64,000 nucleotides of DNA from Halolamina salifodinae (GTDB lineage Archaea; Halobacteriota; Halobacteria; Halobacteriales; Haloferacaceae). The notes beneath the pieces are model-generated. The model searched no databases and was not told where the DNA came from. It worked only from the letters and a program-made list of their open reading frames with translations. Shown here one piece after another: positions 42,530-50,257 of the stretch. How positions within the stretch are numbered: the first letter of the stretch is position 1; each line of letters begins with the position of its first letter. Location of the stretch: contig NZ_JAGGLC010000004.1 of assembly GCF_017874235.1 (NCBI RefSeq), positions 1 to 64,000 of the forward strand, written 5' to 3'. Position numbers and translations under genes: made by a program.

Positions 42530-44029
42530 GTGCTACCTGACTCGCCCAAACTCGACCCGCTGTTCGACCCGGGCTCCGTCGCGGTCGTCGGTGCGAGCCC
42601 CGACTCGTTCTACGCCGGCAACCTCATCGATCACCTCCTCGACTACGGGTTCGACGGGGAGCTCTACCCCGTCAACCCCGGCCGCGAGGAGGTGTGGGGC
42701 CGGCACTGTTACGACGATATCGACGACGTGCCCGAGACGGTCGACCTCGTCGTCGTGAGCGTCCCCCGTGAGTACGTCGTCGATGTGGTCCGCGCCGCGG
42801 GGGAGCGGGGCGTGCCGGCCGCACTGGTCGTGACGGCGGGGTTCTCCGAAGCCGAGGAGGAGGGCGCCGAGATCGAGGCCGAAATCGCCGCGGCCGCCGA
42901 CCAGACGGACATCGACGTGGTCGGCCCGAACTGCATCGGCGTCATGTCCGCCGCGGGTGCGACGCTGACGGCGACCTGCTCTCGCGAGCCGGAGCAGGGC
43001 TCCATCGCGCTGGTGAGCCAGTCGGGCGCGCTGGCGTTCACGACGTTCTTCGAGCGCGCGGCCGACCGGGATATCCACTTCAGCCACATCGTCTCGACGG
43101 GCAACGAGGCGGACCTGACCACCAGCGACTACGTCGCCTACCTCGCCGAACAGCCGGAGGTCGACGTGATCTGCACCTACGTCGAGGGGATCGCGGACCC
43201 CGAGCGGTTCATGCGCGTCGCGGACGCGGCCACGCGCGCGGGCACGCCGGTCGTCTCCGTAAAGGTCGGCTCCTCGGAGGTCGCCGAGGCGGCGACGCTC
43301 TCCCACACTGGCTCGCTGACCGGCGACGACGACGCGTGGAACGCCGCGTTCCGCCAGACCGGCGTCGAGCGCGCCCCGGACATCCCGGACCTACTCGCGC
43401 GCGGGAGCGCCCACGACGAGTACGACTCCCCCGACGGCGACAGAGTCTGTGTGGCCTCCACGAGCGGCGGGCTGGCGAGCCTGCTCGCGGACATGGCCGC
43501 CGAACGAGACCTCGAACTGCCCGACATCGCCGGCGAGACCGAGCAGACGTTACTCGACATGGAGCAGCTACTCACCTTCGGGGAGTTCCATAACCCCGCG
43601 GACATCCGGGGGTATGGCGCGGAGGTGCTCCCGGAAATCGCCGAGACGCTGTTCGCCGACGACAGCTTCGACGCCTACGTGTTCGCCATCGGGCTCTCGG
43701 GGATTGACGACCGCGCCGAAGAGGTCGCCGCGGATCTGAAGTCCATCGTCGCCGACGCCGACGACCCCGCAGTCGTGCTCTGGACCGGCCGAAAGGAGCC
43801 CGATGACCCGACCGAGACGCCGCCGTACGCGAAACTCCGTGAGCACGTACCCGTCTACGAGGACCCCGCCAAGTCCATGGACGCCGTCGCGTCGCTCATT
43901 GACTTCGCGGCGACCGTCGACCGACGGAAGGAGCACCCGACGCGCGAGGATCTCGAAGCCGCGACGCCCTCGCCGGAACTCGACCTCCCGGGCGACCGCG
44001 TGCTCGTCTGGGAGCGCCCGAAGGGCTAA
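42530..44029 (+). CDS. NDP-forming acyl-CoA synthetase, alpha-type (CoA-binding and ligase domains)
   Basis: 499 residues. An N-terminal CoA-binding Rossmann domain (SVAVVGASPDSFYAGNLIDHLLDYGF) is followed by two succinyl-CoA-ligase-like domains (VVGPNCIGVMS, SQSGALAFTTFFERA, VKVGSSEVAEAATLSHTGSLTGDDDAWNAAFRQTGV). The conserved His in LSHTGSL is the phosphorylated residue of ADP-forming acetyl-CoA synthetases. The ATP-grasp subunit is absent from this protein and from neighbours, so a partner must be elsewhere. The start is GTG 42530, since the frame extends upstream without a promoter. Confidence 0.88.
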   Translation: MLPDSPKLDPLFDPGSVAVVGASPDSFYAGNLIDHLLDYGFDGELYPVNPGREEVWGRHCYDDIDDVPETVDLVVVSVPREYVVDVVRAAGERGVPAALVVTAGFSEAEEEGAEIEAEIAAAADQTDIDVVGPNCIGVMSAAGATLTATCSREPEQGSIALVSQSGALAFTTFFERAADRDIHFSHIVSTGNEADLTTSDYVAYLAEQPEVDVICTYVEGIADPERFMRVADAATRAGTPVVSVKVGSSEVAEAATLSHTGSLTGDDDAWNAAFRQTGVERAPDIPDLLARGSAHDEYDSPDGDRVCVASTSGGLASLLADMAAERDLELPDIAGETEQTLLDMEQLLTFGEFHNPADIRGYGAEVLPEIAETLFADDSFDAYVFAIGLSGIDDRAEEVAADLKSIVADADDPAVVLWTGRKEPDDPTETPPYAKLREHVPVYEDPAKSMDAVASLIDFAATVDRRKEHPTREDLEAATPSPELDLPGDRVLVWERPKG

Positions 44030-44053
44030 CTTCCAGGACACCAACCCTGTGAC

Positions 44054-44641
44054 GTGTCCTCCACCCCCGACGCAGGTCTGTCGGGCCGGCAGGCCGCCCG
44101 GCTTACCGGCCCAGCGGCCGTCATCGTCTCACTCGGCGGCATCCTGCTCGCGACGGCGCTCTCCTCGACGTTCGACTGGCAAGCCAGCGCGCTCTCGGAT
44201 CTGGGCGTGGCGCCGGCGACGGCGTGGCTGTTCAACGGTGTGCTCGTCGGCGGCGCCGTCGTTGGTATGCCGTACGCGTGGGCGTTGTGGAGTGCCGCGC
44301 CCGGCGTGCTGGGCCGGATCCGGGCCGCGAGCTACCTGCTCGCCATCGCGGCGATGGGCGGCGTCGGCCTCGCGCCGTCGGGTAATCCGCTCCACCTGCC
44401 GTTCGCGGTCACGTTCTTCCTGCTCGCCGCGCTGACGGCCGTCGTCGACGGCGTGGCGCGGTTCCGTCTCGCGAGCGGGAAGCTGTCGGTTGTAGTCGGC
44501 GTGCTCGCCGTGCTCGCGTGGCCAGTCTGGCTGCTCTGGCTCGACGGCGGCGGCATCGCCGTCCCGGAGTTCGTCGGGGCGGCGCTGTTCGGGCTCTGGG
44601 TGGTCGGCCTCAGTCCGGAACGTCCCGGGCGGCCGATGTAG
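44054..44641 (+). CDS. DUF998 membrane protein
   Basis: 195 residues, GTG start, with six hydrophobic segments. ALSDLGVAPATAWLFNGVLVGGAVVG and GVGLAPSGNPLHLPFAVTFFLL match the DUF998 family. Function unknown. It begins 24 bases after the CoA-synthetase gene and may share its transcript. Confidence 0.85.
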   Translation: MSSTPDAGLSGRQAARLTGPAAVIVSLGGILLATALSSTFDWQASALSDLGVAPATAWLFNGVLVGGAVVGMPYAWALWSAAPGVLGRIRAASYLLAIAAMGGVGLAPSGNPLHLPFAVTFFLLAALTAVVDGVARFRLASGKLSVVVGVLAVLAWPVWLLWLDGGGIAVPEFVGAALFGLWVVGLSPERPGRPM

Positions 44642-44650
44642 GGCGGTTCG

Positions 44651-46276
44651 CTAGGCGACGAGCTCCGCGAACGCGTCGACGGCGTCGTCGTCGCCTGCCA
44701 CGACCAGCGTGTCGCCCTCCCGGATCCGGAAGCCGGCGTCGACGCCCGTGATGGTCTGGCCGTCCCGCTCGACTGCGAGCACTGTACAGTCAGTCCGGGC
44801 GCGCACGTTCGCCTCCCCGAGCGTGCGCCCGACGAGCGCGGGCGCCTCGCGGCGGACCAACTCTACCTGCGTCTCGGGCGTGATCACCTCTTCGTCCAGC
44901 AGTTTCGAGGCGAGCATCCGACCACTCACGGTCGGGAGCGAGAGCACGTAGTCGGCGTCGGCCCGGTAGAGCTTCGGCGAGGAGTCGGCGTCGTTTGCGC
45001 GGGCGATGATCCCCGTCGCCGGGGCGACCTGCCGGGAGACGAGCGCAGCGAACAGCGCGGTGGTGTCCTCGCTCAGTGCGAGCACCAGCGCGTCGGCGTC
45101 CTCGATCTCGGCGTCCTCTAAGGTGATGGGATCGGTCACGTCACCCACCACGTCGACGCTCGGGCTGTCTTCCACGTCGACGATGGTGACCGAGAGCCCC
45201 CCGCTCGTGGCGGTCTCAGCGACCGCGGAGCCGGTGACGCCGTTGCCCGCGATGACGAGGTGGTCCTGGGGCGGCCGGTCGCCGTCGAGGCTGCGATCCT
45301 TCATCGCCTCGACGCCCGCTGCCGGCCCCGCCACCAGCAACACCGTATGGTCGTCGATGCGGCGGTTGGGGTCGGGCGCCGAGACGAACTCCCCGCGGAA
45401 CCACGCACCCACGACGTGGGTCCCGGGCAGGTCGTCGGTCACAGCGTTCCCGACGGTGCGGCCTTCGAGGTCGGAGCCGCCCTGCACCAGGAGTTCAGCG
45501 ATCTCGAAGTTCTCCGCGATCTCGACGGCGTCGTTGAGGCCGGAGTAGATCGCCGTCGACGCCTTGCCCGCCAGCGACTCGCCGAGCACCTGTCGGGGCT
45601 GGACTACCTCGTCGGCGCCGGCGTAGCGGTGGTAGTCGGCGTGGTTCTCGTCCTCGACCAGACTCAGCACGCGCGTCTCGGGGGCGACGTGCTGGGCCGC
45701 GAGAATCACGCTGGCGTTGGTCTCGTCGTCGTCGGCCGCGACGACCGCGTCGGCTTCGTCGACTGACACCGCCGCCATGGTCTCTACGTCCTCGGGGTTG
45801 CCCTGTACGATCTCCACGCCATCCGCCTCCAGCGTCTCGACAGTCTCGTCGTCGGACTCCACGACGACGTAGGGCTGCCCCCGGGCCTCGAGTTCGGTGA
45901 TCAGCGTGTCGACGGTGGGCGAGAACGTACAGATCACCACGTGGTCCTCGCCGTCGTAGATCCGCGCCGGCCCCGAGGCCAGCGCCTCCGCGAACAGCGG
46001 CAGCACGAACGCCGGCAGCGTGAGGAAGATGAGCGCGACGCCGGTGAGCTGCATCGCGATGGAGAGCGCGAGCATCGCGGTGGAGTTCCAGCTTTCGGCC
46101 TGCTCGCCGTAGCCGACGGTCGTGAACGTCTCGACGACGACGTGGAGCGCCTCGATGAACCGCATCTCCACCCCCTCGAGACGGGCCATCCCGAGCTGGT
46201 AGAGCAGCGCGTACACCAGTATCACCCCCGCGGTGGCCAGGAGGTAGAGCCCCGCGCGGCGTGCCGGCTTCGCCAT
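44651..46276 (-). CDS. Potassium channel with two RCK (TrkA) modules
   Basis: 541 residues. Two transmembrane helices surround the selectivity filter TTVGYG (52-57). Two tandem RCK units follow. The first N-lobe (about 110) reads HVVICTFSPTVDT and lacks the GxGxxG nucleotide loop, whereas the second (about 345) keeps it (HLVIAGNGVTGSAVAE). TrkA-C domains follow each (the last ends RIREGDTLVVAGDDDAV). The protein gates K+ in response to nucleotide or ligand, key in organisms that accumulate molar K+. Convergent with DUF998. Confidence 0.92.
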   Translation of the reverse strand: MAKPARRAGLYLLATAGVILVYALLYQLGMARLEGVEMRFIEALHVVVETFTTVGYGEQAESWNSTAMLALSIAMQLTGVALIFLTLPAFVLPLFAEALASGPARIYDGEDHVVICTFSPTVDTLITELEARGQPYVVVESDDETVETLEADGVEIVQGNPEDVETMAAVSVDEADAVVAADDDETNASVILAAQHVAPETRVLSLVEDENHADYHRYAGADEVVQPRQVLGESLAGKASTAIYSGLNDAVEIAENFEIAELLVQGGSDLEGRTVGNAVTDDLPGTHVVGAWFRGEFVSAPDPNRRIDDHTVLLVAGPAAGVEAMKDRSLDGDRPPQDHLVIAGNGVTGSAVAETATSGGLSVTIVDVEDSPSVDVVGDVTDPITLEDAEIEDADALVLALSEDTTALFAALVSRQVAPATGIIARANDADSSPKLYRADADYVLSLPTVSGRMLASKLLDEEVITPETQVELVRREAPALVGRTLGEANVRARTDCTVLAVERDGQTITGVDAGFRIREGDTLVVAGDDDAVDAFAELVA

Positions 46277-46321
46277 ACGTCGGGCTTCCGGTGCGGGGGG
46301 CTAAAAGCCGCCGGCCGTGGC

Positions 46322-47602
46322 TCAGGCTGCCGTGCGTTCGACCGGCCGGACCGCGAACATGGCGAGGCCGGCCAGCGCCAGCAGCCCCGCCGCGAGCAGG
46401 AACGACTGTCCCCACCCGATTGCGGCGATGAGGGCGCTCGTCGCCGTGCCGCCGAGGACGCTCCCCCAGAGTTTGCCGGTGTACATCACCGCGTAGTTTT
46501 CCGACGAATGGCCAGTGCCGTAGTAGTCGCTGAGCAGCCCCGGAAACACCGCGAACACCGGGCTCCGGAAGAAGGCGGTGGCGCCGACAAGCAGGACGAA
46601 CACCGTCCCGTACCCGTTGCCGCCGGCGACCACCGCGCCCGCGACGGCGAGGGACCCCAGCAGGAGCGCGACACCGACAGTCCGCGTCGGGTGTAGTCGG
46701 TCGGCGACGACGCCGCCGCTGACCACGCCGGCGCCGTCCCCGAAGGCGATGGTCGAGGCCGCGCCGGTCGCCACCGCCGCCGGGAGGCCGAGGCCGTCGG
46801 CGAACGCGATGACCTTCTCGATGAGCATCAGGCCGATGCCGTTGATGACGACGAAGACGGCGTAGAGCAGCCAGAACTGCCACGTCCGCATCGCCTCGCG
46901 CCAGCCATAGCTGGGCGCCTCACTGACGCCATCGCTGCTGTCGTCACTGATGCCCTCGTTCGCCTCACTCGTCGTGTCTTCCTGAGTACTGTCGTCGCTC
47001 GTCCCCTCCTCCGGGTCCCGGATGACGACGATGCCGACGAGACAGGCCACCAGGACCAATGCCGCCAGCGCGAACAGCGTCGATGCGAACGTGCCGCCGA
47101 TCCCGCCGCGGACTGCCGGGATGAGGGCGACACTCAGGCCGCTGTAGGCCATCGTCACCAGCCCCGTCGCGAGGCCACGGTGTGTGGAGAACCACTTGAC
47201 TGGGGTGTTCACCGTGACGCTGTAGACGGTCCCCGCGCCCGAACCGCCGACCAACACGGCGACGGCAGTGGCTATTGGCGTCGCCACGACCGAGAGCGCG
47301 CCGTACCCGCCGGCGAGCATGACCGTGCCCACGAGCATGGGCAGGCGTGGGCCGTAACGGTCCCGGACCCAGCCAGCGGGGAACTGCGAGAGCGTCTGGG
47401 CGACGATGAGCAGCGTGAACAGGCTGCCGAGCGTCTGCTCGGAGGCGCCGACCTGCGACCCGAGCGGCCCGCGGATCGACGACCAGACGAACTCGTAGCT
47501 CCCGGCAGCGCCCATCCCGAACGCGGCGGCGACGACCAACCACCACCGCGAGAACGGGAGCGCCCCCTCCGCGGCGGCCGAGTTTGTCGTTTGGCCGCCC
47601 AT
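46322..47602 (-). CDS. MFS transporter (OxlT-like)
   Basis: 426 residues, 12 hydrophobic segments with a charged, acidic/Thr-Ser-rich central loop (about 200-230). GWVRDRYGPRLPMLVG and VVADRLHPTRTVG are the MFS loop 2-3 and 8-9 motifs. The pattern fits the oxalate/formate-antiporter-like group, but substrate is unknown. A short reading frame lies directly upstream (see 47604-47720). Confidence 0.87.
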   Translation of the reverse strand: MGGQTTNSAAAEGALPFSRWWLVVAAAFGMGAAGSYEFVWSSIRGPLGSQVGASEQTLGSLFTLLIVAQTLSQFPAGWVRDRYGPRLPMLVGTVMLAGGYGALSVVATPIATAVAVLVGGSGAGTVYSVTVNTPVKWFSTHRGLATGLVTMAYSGLSVALIPAVRGGIGGTFASTLFALAALVLVACLVGIVVIRDPEEGTSDDSTQEDTTSEANEGISDDSSDGVSEAPSYGWREAMRTWQFWLLYAVFVVINGIGLMLIEKVIAFADGLGLPAAVATGAASTIAFGDGAGVVSGGVVADRLHPTRTVGVALLLGSLAVAGAVVAGGNGYGTVFVLLVGATAFFRSPVFAVFPGLLSDYYGTGHSSENYAVMYTGKLWGSVLGGTATSALIAAIGWGQSFLLAAGLLALAGLAMFAVRPVERTAA

Positions 47603-47603
47603 C

Positions 47604-47720
47604 TCAGACGGGGCAGGTGCGCCGGCCGCCAGACGGGGCCAGACCGGGGTTCAAACCCGATGCCGAGGCCGGAGGCGCGAGGCTCGATTCGCTGGCGACG
47701 CCGAGGCGGGCCGTGGACAT
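47604..47720 (-). other. Putative 38-residue upstream reading frame before MFS gene
   Basis: ATG 47720 starts a 38-codon frame (begins MSTARLGVASESS, ends RRTCPV) whose TGA ends one base before the MFS ATG. The TATA box is 23-31 bases upstream of ATG 47720, so the MFS transcript probably starts there and carries this frame in its 118-base leader. Confidence 0.4.
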
Positions 47721-47742
47721 GCTCCCAGCAACGATGGTGGTG

Positions 47743-47751
47743 TACTTAACA
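47743..47751 (-). promoter_or_regulatory. TATA box for MFS transcript
   Basis: GTGTTAAGT on the minus strand lies 23-31 bases before ATG 47720. Confidence 0.5.
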
Positions 47752-47845
47752 CCCGAGACGTCGGCGTAGTGCCGTCCCCGTCGACCTGCCACATCGATAC
47801 CGCCGGCGCCCAAGAGCTATCCACGCCGACGCCCACGTCTGGGTC

Positions 47846-48103
47846 ATGACTCGCCACGTGACCCGGGAGGCCCACGGCCCGAAATATCTGGACGAGGAGG
47901 ACATCGACCCCGAGAAGGGCGACATCGCGGTCTGTCGCTGCGGCCTCAGCGACGAGCACCCGTTCTGTGACGGCTCCCACCGGCGGACCGAGGACGAGGG
48001 CGACGGCGTCTACTGCTACGTCGACGGCGAGCGCCGCGAGATCGCGAGCGTCACGTTCGCCGACGGCGAGACCGTCGAGCACGGCGACGAAGAGGCTGAG
48101 TGA
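47846..48103 (+). CDS. CDGSH-type iron-sulfur protein
   Basis: 85 residues. CRCGLSDEHPFCDGSH holds the three Cys and one His ligands of the CDGSH 2Fe-2S cluster (C-x-C...C-x3-H). Family members work in redox or iron-sulfur transfer. No membrane anchor. The acidic tail is normal for halophiles. Confidence 0.92.
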   Translation: MTRHVTREAHGPKYLDEEDIDPEKGDIAVCRCGLSDEHPFCDGSHRRTEDEGDGVYCYVDGERREIASVTFADGETVEHGDEEAE

Positions 48104-48116
48104 CAGGTCGGCCGAT

Positions 48117-48125
48117 CACTTTAGG
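48117..48125 (+). promoter_or_regulatory. TATA box for DUF457-like membrane hydrolase
   Basis: CACTTTAGG is centred about 27 bases before GTG 48149. Confidence 0.5.
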
Positions 48126-48148
48126 GCGATGACGCGCGCAGTCTGGGT

Positions 48149-48643
48149 GTGTATCGGACCGGCCATCTCGGGGTATCGCTACTGGTGTTCGCCCCCATCG
48201 GCTACCTGTTGGTCGCCGCGGGCGAACCGCTCGCCGCGCTGGTCACCGGCGGCGCCATGCTCTGGCTGGCGATGCTGCCGGATCTGGATCACCGCATCCC
48301 GGGGATTCCCCATCGCGGGCCGACCCACTCGCTGCTGTTCGCCGCGCTCGTCGGCGGCGCCTTCGCCGGCGCGGGCGCGCTGCTGGCCAATGGCCTCGAC
48401 ATACTCGATCAGGCCAGACTCTCGGCGTTCGGCTTCTTCGTCGGCGCCGTGAGCGTCGGCGCCCACCTGTTCGGCGACGTGCTTACCCCCGCCGGTGTCA
48501 ATCTGTTCTGGCCGTTGGGCCGGGAGTTCAGCCTCTATCTCACCCGCGCGGACAGCACCATTGCGAACTACGGCCTCCTCCTGCTGGGCGTGTTCGCCGT
48601 CGCCGTCGCGGGCGCGCTGGCGGTTCAGGGACTCCCGGTCTGA
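48149..48643 (+). CDS. Membrane-bound metal-dependent hydrolase, YdjM/DUF457-like
   Basis: 164 residues with GTG start. LWLAMLPDLDHRIPGIPHRGPTHSLLFA contains the conserved Asp/His cluster (PDLDH and HRGPTHS) of the YdjM (LexA-binding inner membrane) family, with four transmembrane helices around it, and HLFGDVLTPAGVN adds further polar residues. The enzyme activity is unproven. Overlaps the convergent GNAT gene by 19 bases. Confidence 0.88.
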   Translation: MYRTGHLGVSLLVFAPIGYLLVAAGEPLAALVTGGAMLWLAMLPDLDHRIPGIPHRGPTHSLLFAALVGGAFAGAGALLANGLDILDQARLSAFGFFVGAVSVGAHLFGDVLTPAGVNLFWPLGREFSLYLTRADSTIANYGLLLLGVFAVAVAGALAVQGLPV

Positions 48644-49368
48644 CCCCGGTCGAGCACCAGCACCGCGCTCCGGGCCCAGCGCTCGAACCCCAGTGATTCG
48701 GCCAGCGAGAGCGACGCCGCCGCCGACGCCGGCGTGCGGTAGCGAACCACCGCGTCCGCGGTGGCGTCGAACGCCGCCGCGGTGATCGCTGAGACGACCG
48801 CGCGCCCGTAGCCACGCCCGCGGTGCTCGGGATCGACGACGACGCCGACGTCCGGAAGCGGGAGGTGCGTCAGCGTCGCGACCGCGACGAGTCGCTCGCT
48901 TTCGAACAGCCCTGCCGTCTGCCCCGGCCGGAACGTCGGCGACGCACGCGCCCAGTCGGCCTCGGGGACGCGCTCGCGCAGGCGTTCGAACGCGGACTCG
49001 TCCGCCCCCACGAGCAGACGGGCGTCCGACTCGACCGGCGAGAACGCGGGCTGGTCGACGTACCAGAGTACGTACGGGCCGTGAACCGCGTCGATTGCTG
49101 TATCAGTATCGGCCAGTGCGCGCTCGACCGCGTCAGTCCCTGGAAAGTCGGCATCGAAAACCGCCTCGCTGTGGCCCGCAGTCGCATCCCCGAGGTCCGC
49201 GGGCACGGCGACCACGAGCGCGTTCTGGCGACGGAGTAGGCGGATCGTCTCCTCGTTCGCGTGTCCGGTGACGGTAACGCCCGACTCCCGGAACGCCGCC
49301 GGCGAACAGCCCAGCCGCTCGGCCCAGTAGCGGGCGATCCGATCCTCGGTGTCGGGCGCGAGCGCCAT
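48625..49368 (-). CDS. GNAT-family N-acetyltransferase
   Basis: 247 residues. The C-terminal half is a GNAT domain (GLFESERLVAVATLTHLPLPDVGVVVDPEHRGRGYGRAVVSAI; acetyl-CoA loop RGRGYG). The N-terminal 100 residues (EDRIARYWAERLGCSPAAF) resemble those of other haloarchaeal GNATs. Substrate unknown. Confidence 0.87.
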   Translation of the reverse strand: MALAPDTEDRIARYWAERLGCSPAAFRESGVTVTGHANEETIRLLRRQNALVVAVPADLGDATAGHSEAVFDADFPGTDAVERALADTDTAIDAVHGPYVLWYVDQPAFSPVESDARLLVGADESAFERLRERVPEADWARASPTFRPGQTAGLFESERLVAVATLTHLPLPDVGVVVDPEHRGRGYGRAVVSAITAAAFDATADAVVRYRTPASAAASLSLAESLGFERWARSAVLVLDRGQTGSP

Positions 49369-49485
49369 CTGTCGACGTATTGGGGCCGAGCCGGAAAGCT
49401 TCGGGGCTCACACCGCCGGGCGGCGGCAGGCCGGCTCGACCGTTTCTCGGGTGTCTTGAAGTGGTCCCGCGCCGAACGACCGGCG

Positions 49486-50067
49486 ATGACGGACCCCGAA
49501 CTCGACGACGACGCGATGACCCGCTTCGACGTGCCGGACTTCGACGACCTCCCGGAGGACCTCCAGCAGCGCATCGGCGCCGAAACCGAGGAGGCCGGCT
49601 TCACACCCAACGTGTTCTCGGCGTTCGCCTACAAGCCGAGCCACTTCCGGGCCTTTTTCGCGTACCACGACGCGCTCGTCGACGACGCCGCACTCGACCG
49701 CGAGGAGATAGAGATGATCGTGGTCGCCGTCTCGGGCCGGAACCACTGCTACTACTGCAACGTCGCCCACGGCGCGCTCGCGCGGATCTACTCGGGCAAC
49801 CCCGAACTCGCGGACCAACTGGTCGCGAACTACCGGCAGGCCGACGTGAGCGAGAAGCGCATGGCGATGCTCGACGTGGCGGTGAAGCTGACCGAGTACC
49901 CCGACCGCGTCACCGAGGCGGATCTGGAGCGACTGGCCGAGGTGGGCTACAGCCCGGAGGAGATGTGGGACATCGCCGCCGTCACCGCCTTTTTCAACCT
50001 CAGTAATCGGATGGCGATGTTCGCGGACATGCGGCCCAATTCGGAGTTCCACACGATGGGGCGCTAA
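49486..50067 (+). CDS. AhpD-like peroxidase-related protein
   Basis: 193 residues of the carboxymuconolactone decarboxylase/AhpD superfamily. EEIEMIVVAVSGRNHCYYCNVAHGA contains the E...CxxC...H motif of AhpD-type reductants. This subgroup is annotated as peroxidase-related and handles peroxides with a thiol partner. The start is ATG 49486 (MTDPELDDD). It is the last recognisably core gene before the accessory stretch to 56 kb. Confidence 0.9.
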   Translation: MTDPELDDDAMTRFDVPDFDDLPEDLQQRIGAETEEAGFTPNVFSAFAYKPSHFRAFFAYHDALVDDAALDREEIEMIVVAVSGRNHCYYCNVAHGALARIYSGNPELADQLVANYRQADVSEKRMAMLDVAVKLTEYPDRVTEADLERLAEVGYSPEEMWDIAAVTAFFNLSNRMAMFADMRPNSEFHTMGR

Positions 50068-50094
50068 CGGACGGTGGGGCTCTGGTCGGGGCGC

Positions 50095-50148
50095 TCAGAC
50101 CGCGATTGCGGCGTCGACGACCAGCAGCATCGACTGGGGCGGAGTCAT
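50095..50148 (-). other. Leaderless-type micro reading frame, 17 codons
   Basis: ATG 50148 begins MTPPQSMLLVVDAAIAV then TGA. The sequence GTATTTACG sits 27 bases upstream, the expected TATA position, within a hairpin (50168-50183). I cannot tell whether it is translated. Confidence 0.3.
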
Positions 50149-50167
50149 GGTCGGACCGGCGGCGGCC

Positions 50168-50204
50168 GGGCGTAAATACGCCCGGCTCCGATATGAACGG
50201 AGCC
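50168..50204. repeat. Two adjacent perfect hairpins
   Basis: GGGCGT/ACGCCC with loop AAAT (50168-50183) is followed without gap by GGCTCCG/CGGAGCC with loop ATATGAA (50184-50204) and then ATCTAGGATGTGT. The layout of two back-to-back hairpins then GGATGT resembles the IS200/IS605 right ends seen at 164-211 and 62406-62442 but no transposase remains. Confidence 0.6.
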
Positions 50205-50257
50205 ATCTAGGATGTGTGGGGAATGTTGAAGTTACCGTATTGTGAATCGATACCAAG

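Noticed and set aside
47644-47659. A tRNA T-loop-like sequence (GGGGTTCAAACCCG)
   Set aside because: The stem does not continue as a five-pair T-arm (third pair fails) and no acceptor or anticodon arms can be built around it.
50113-50150. Possible displaced native nop5 5' end (GACGACCAGCAG followed by CATGG)
   Set aside because: Only 12 bases match a guess of the native codons for DDQQ, and the following bases do not encode KHxxRAM.
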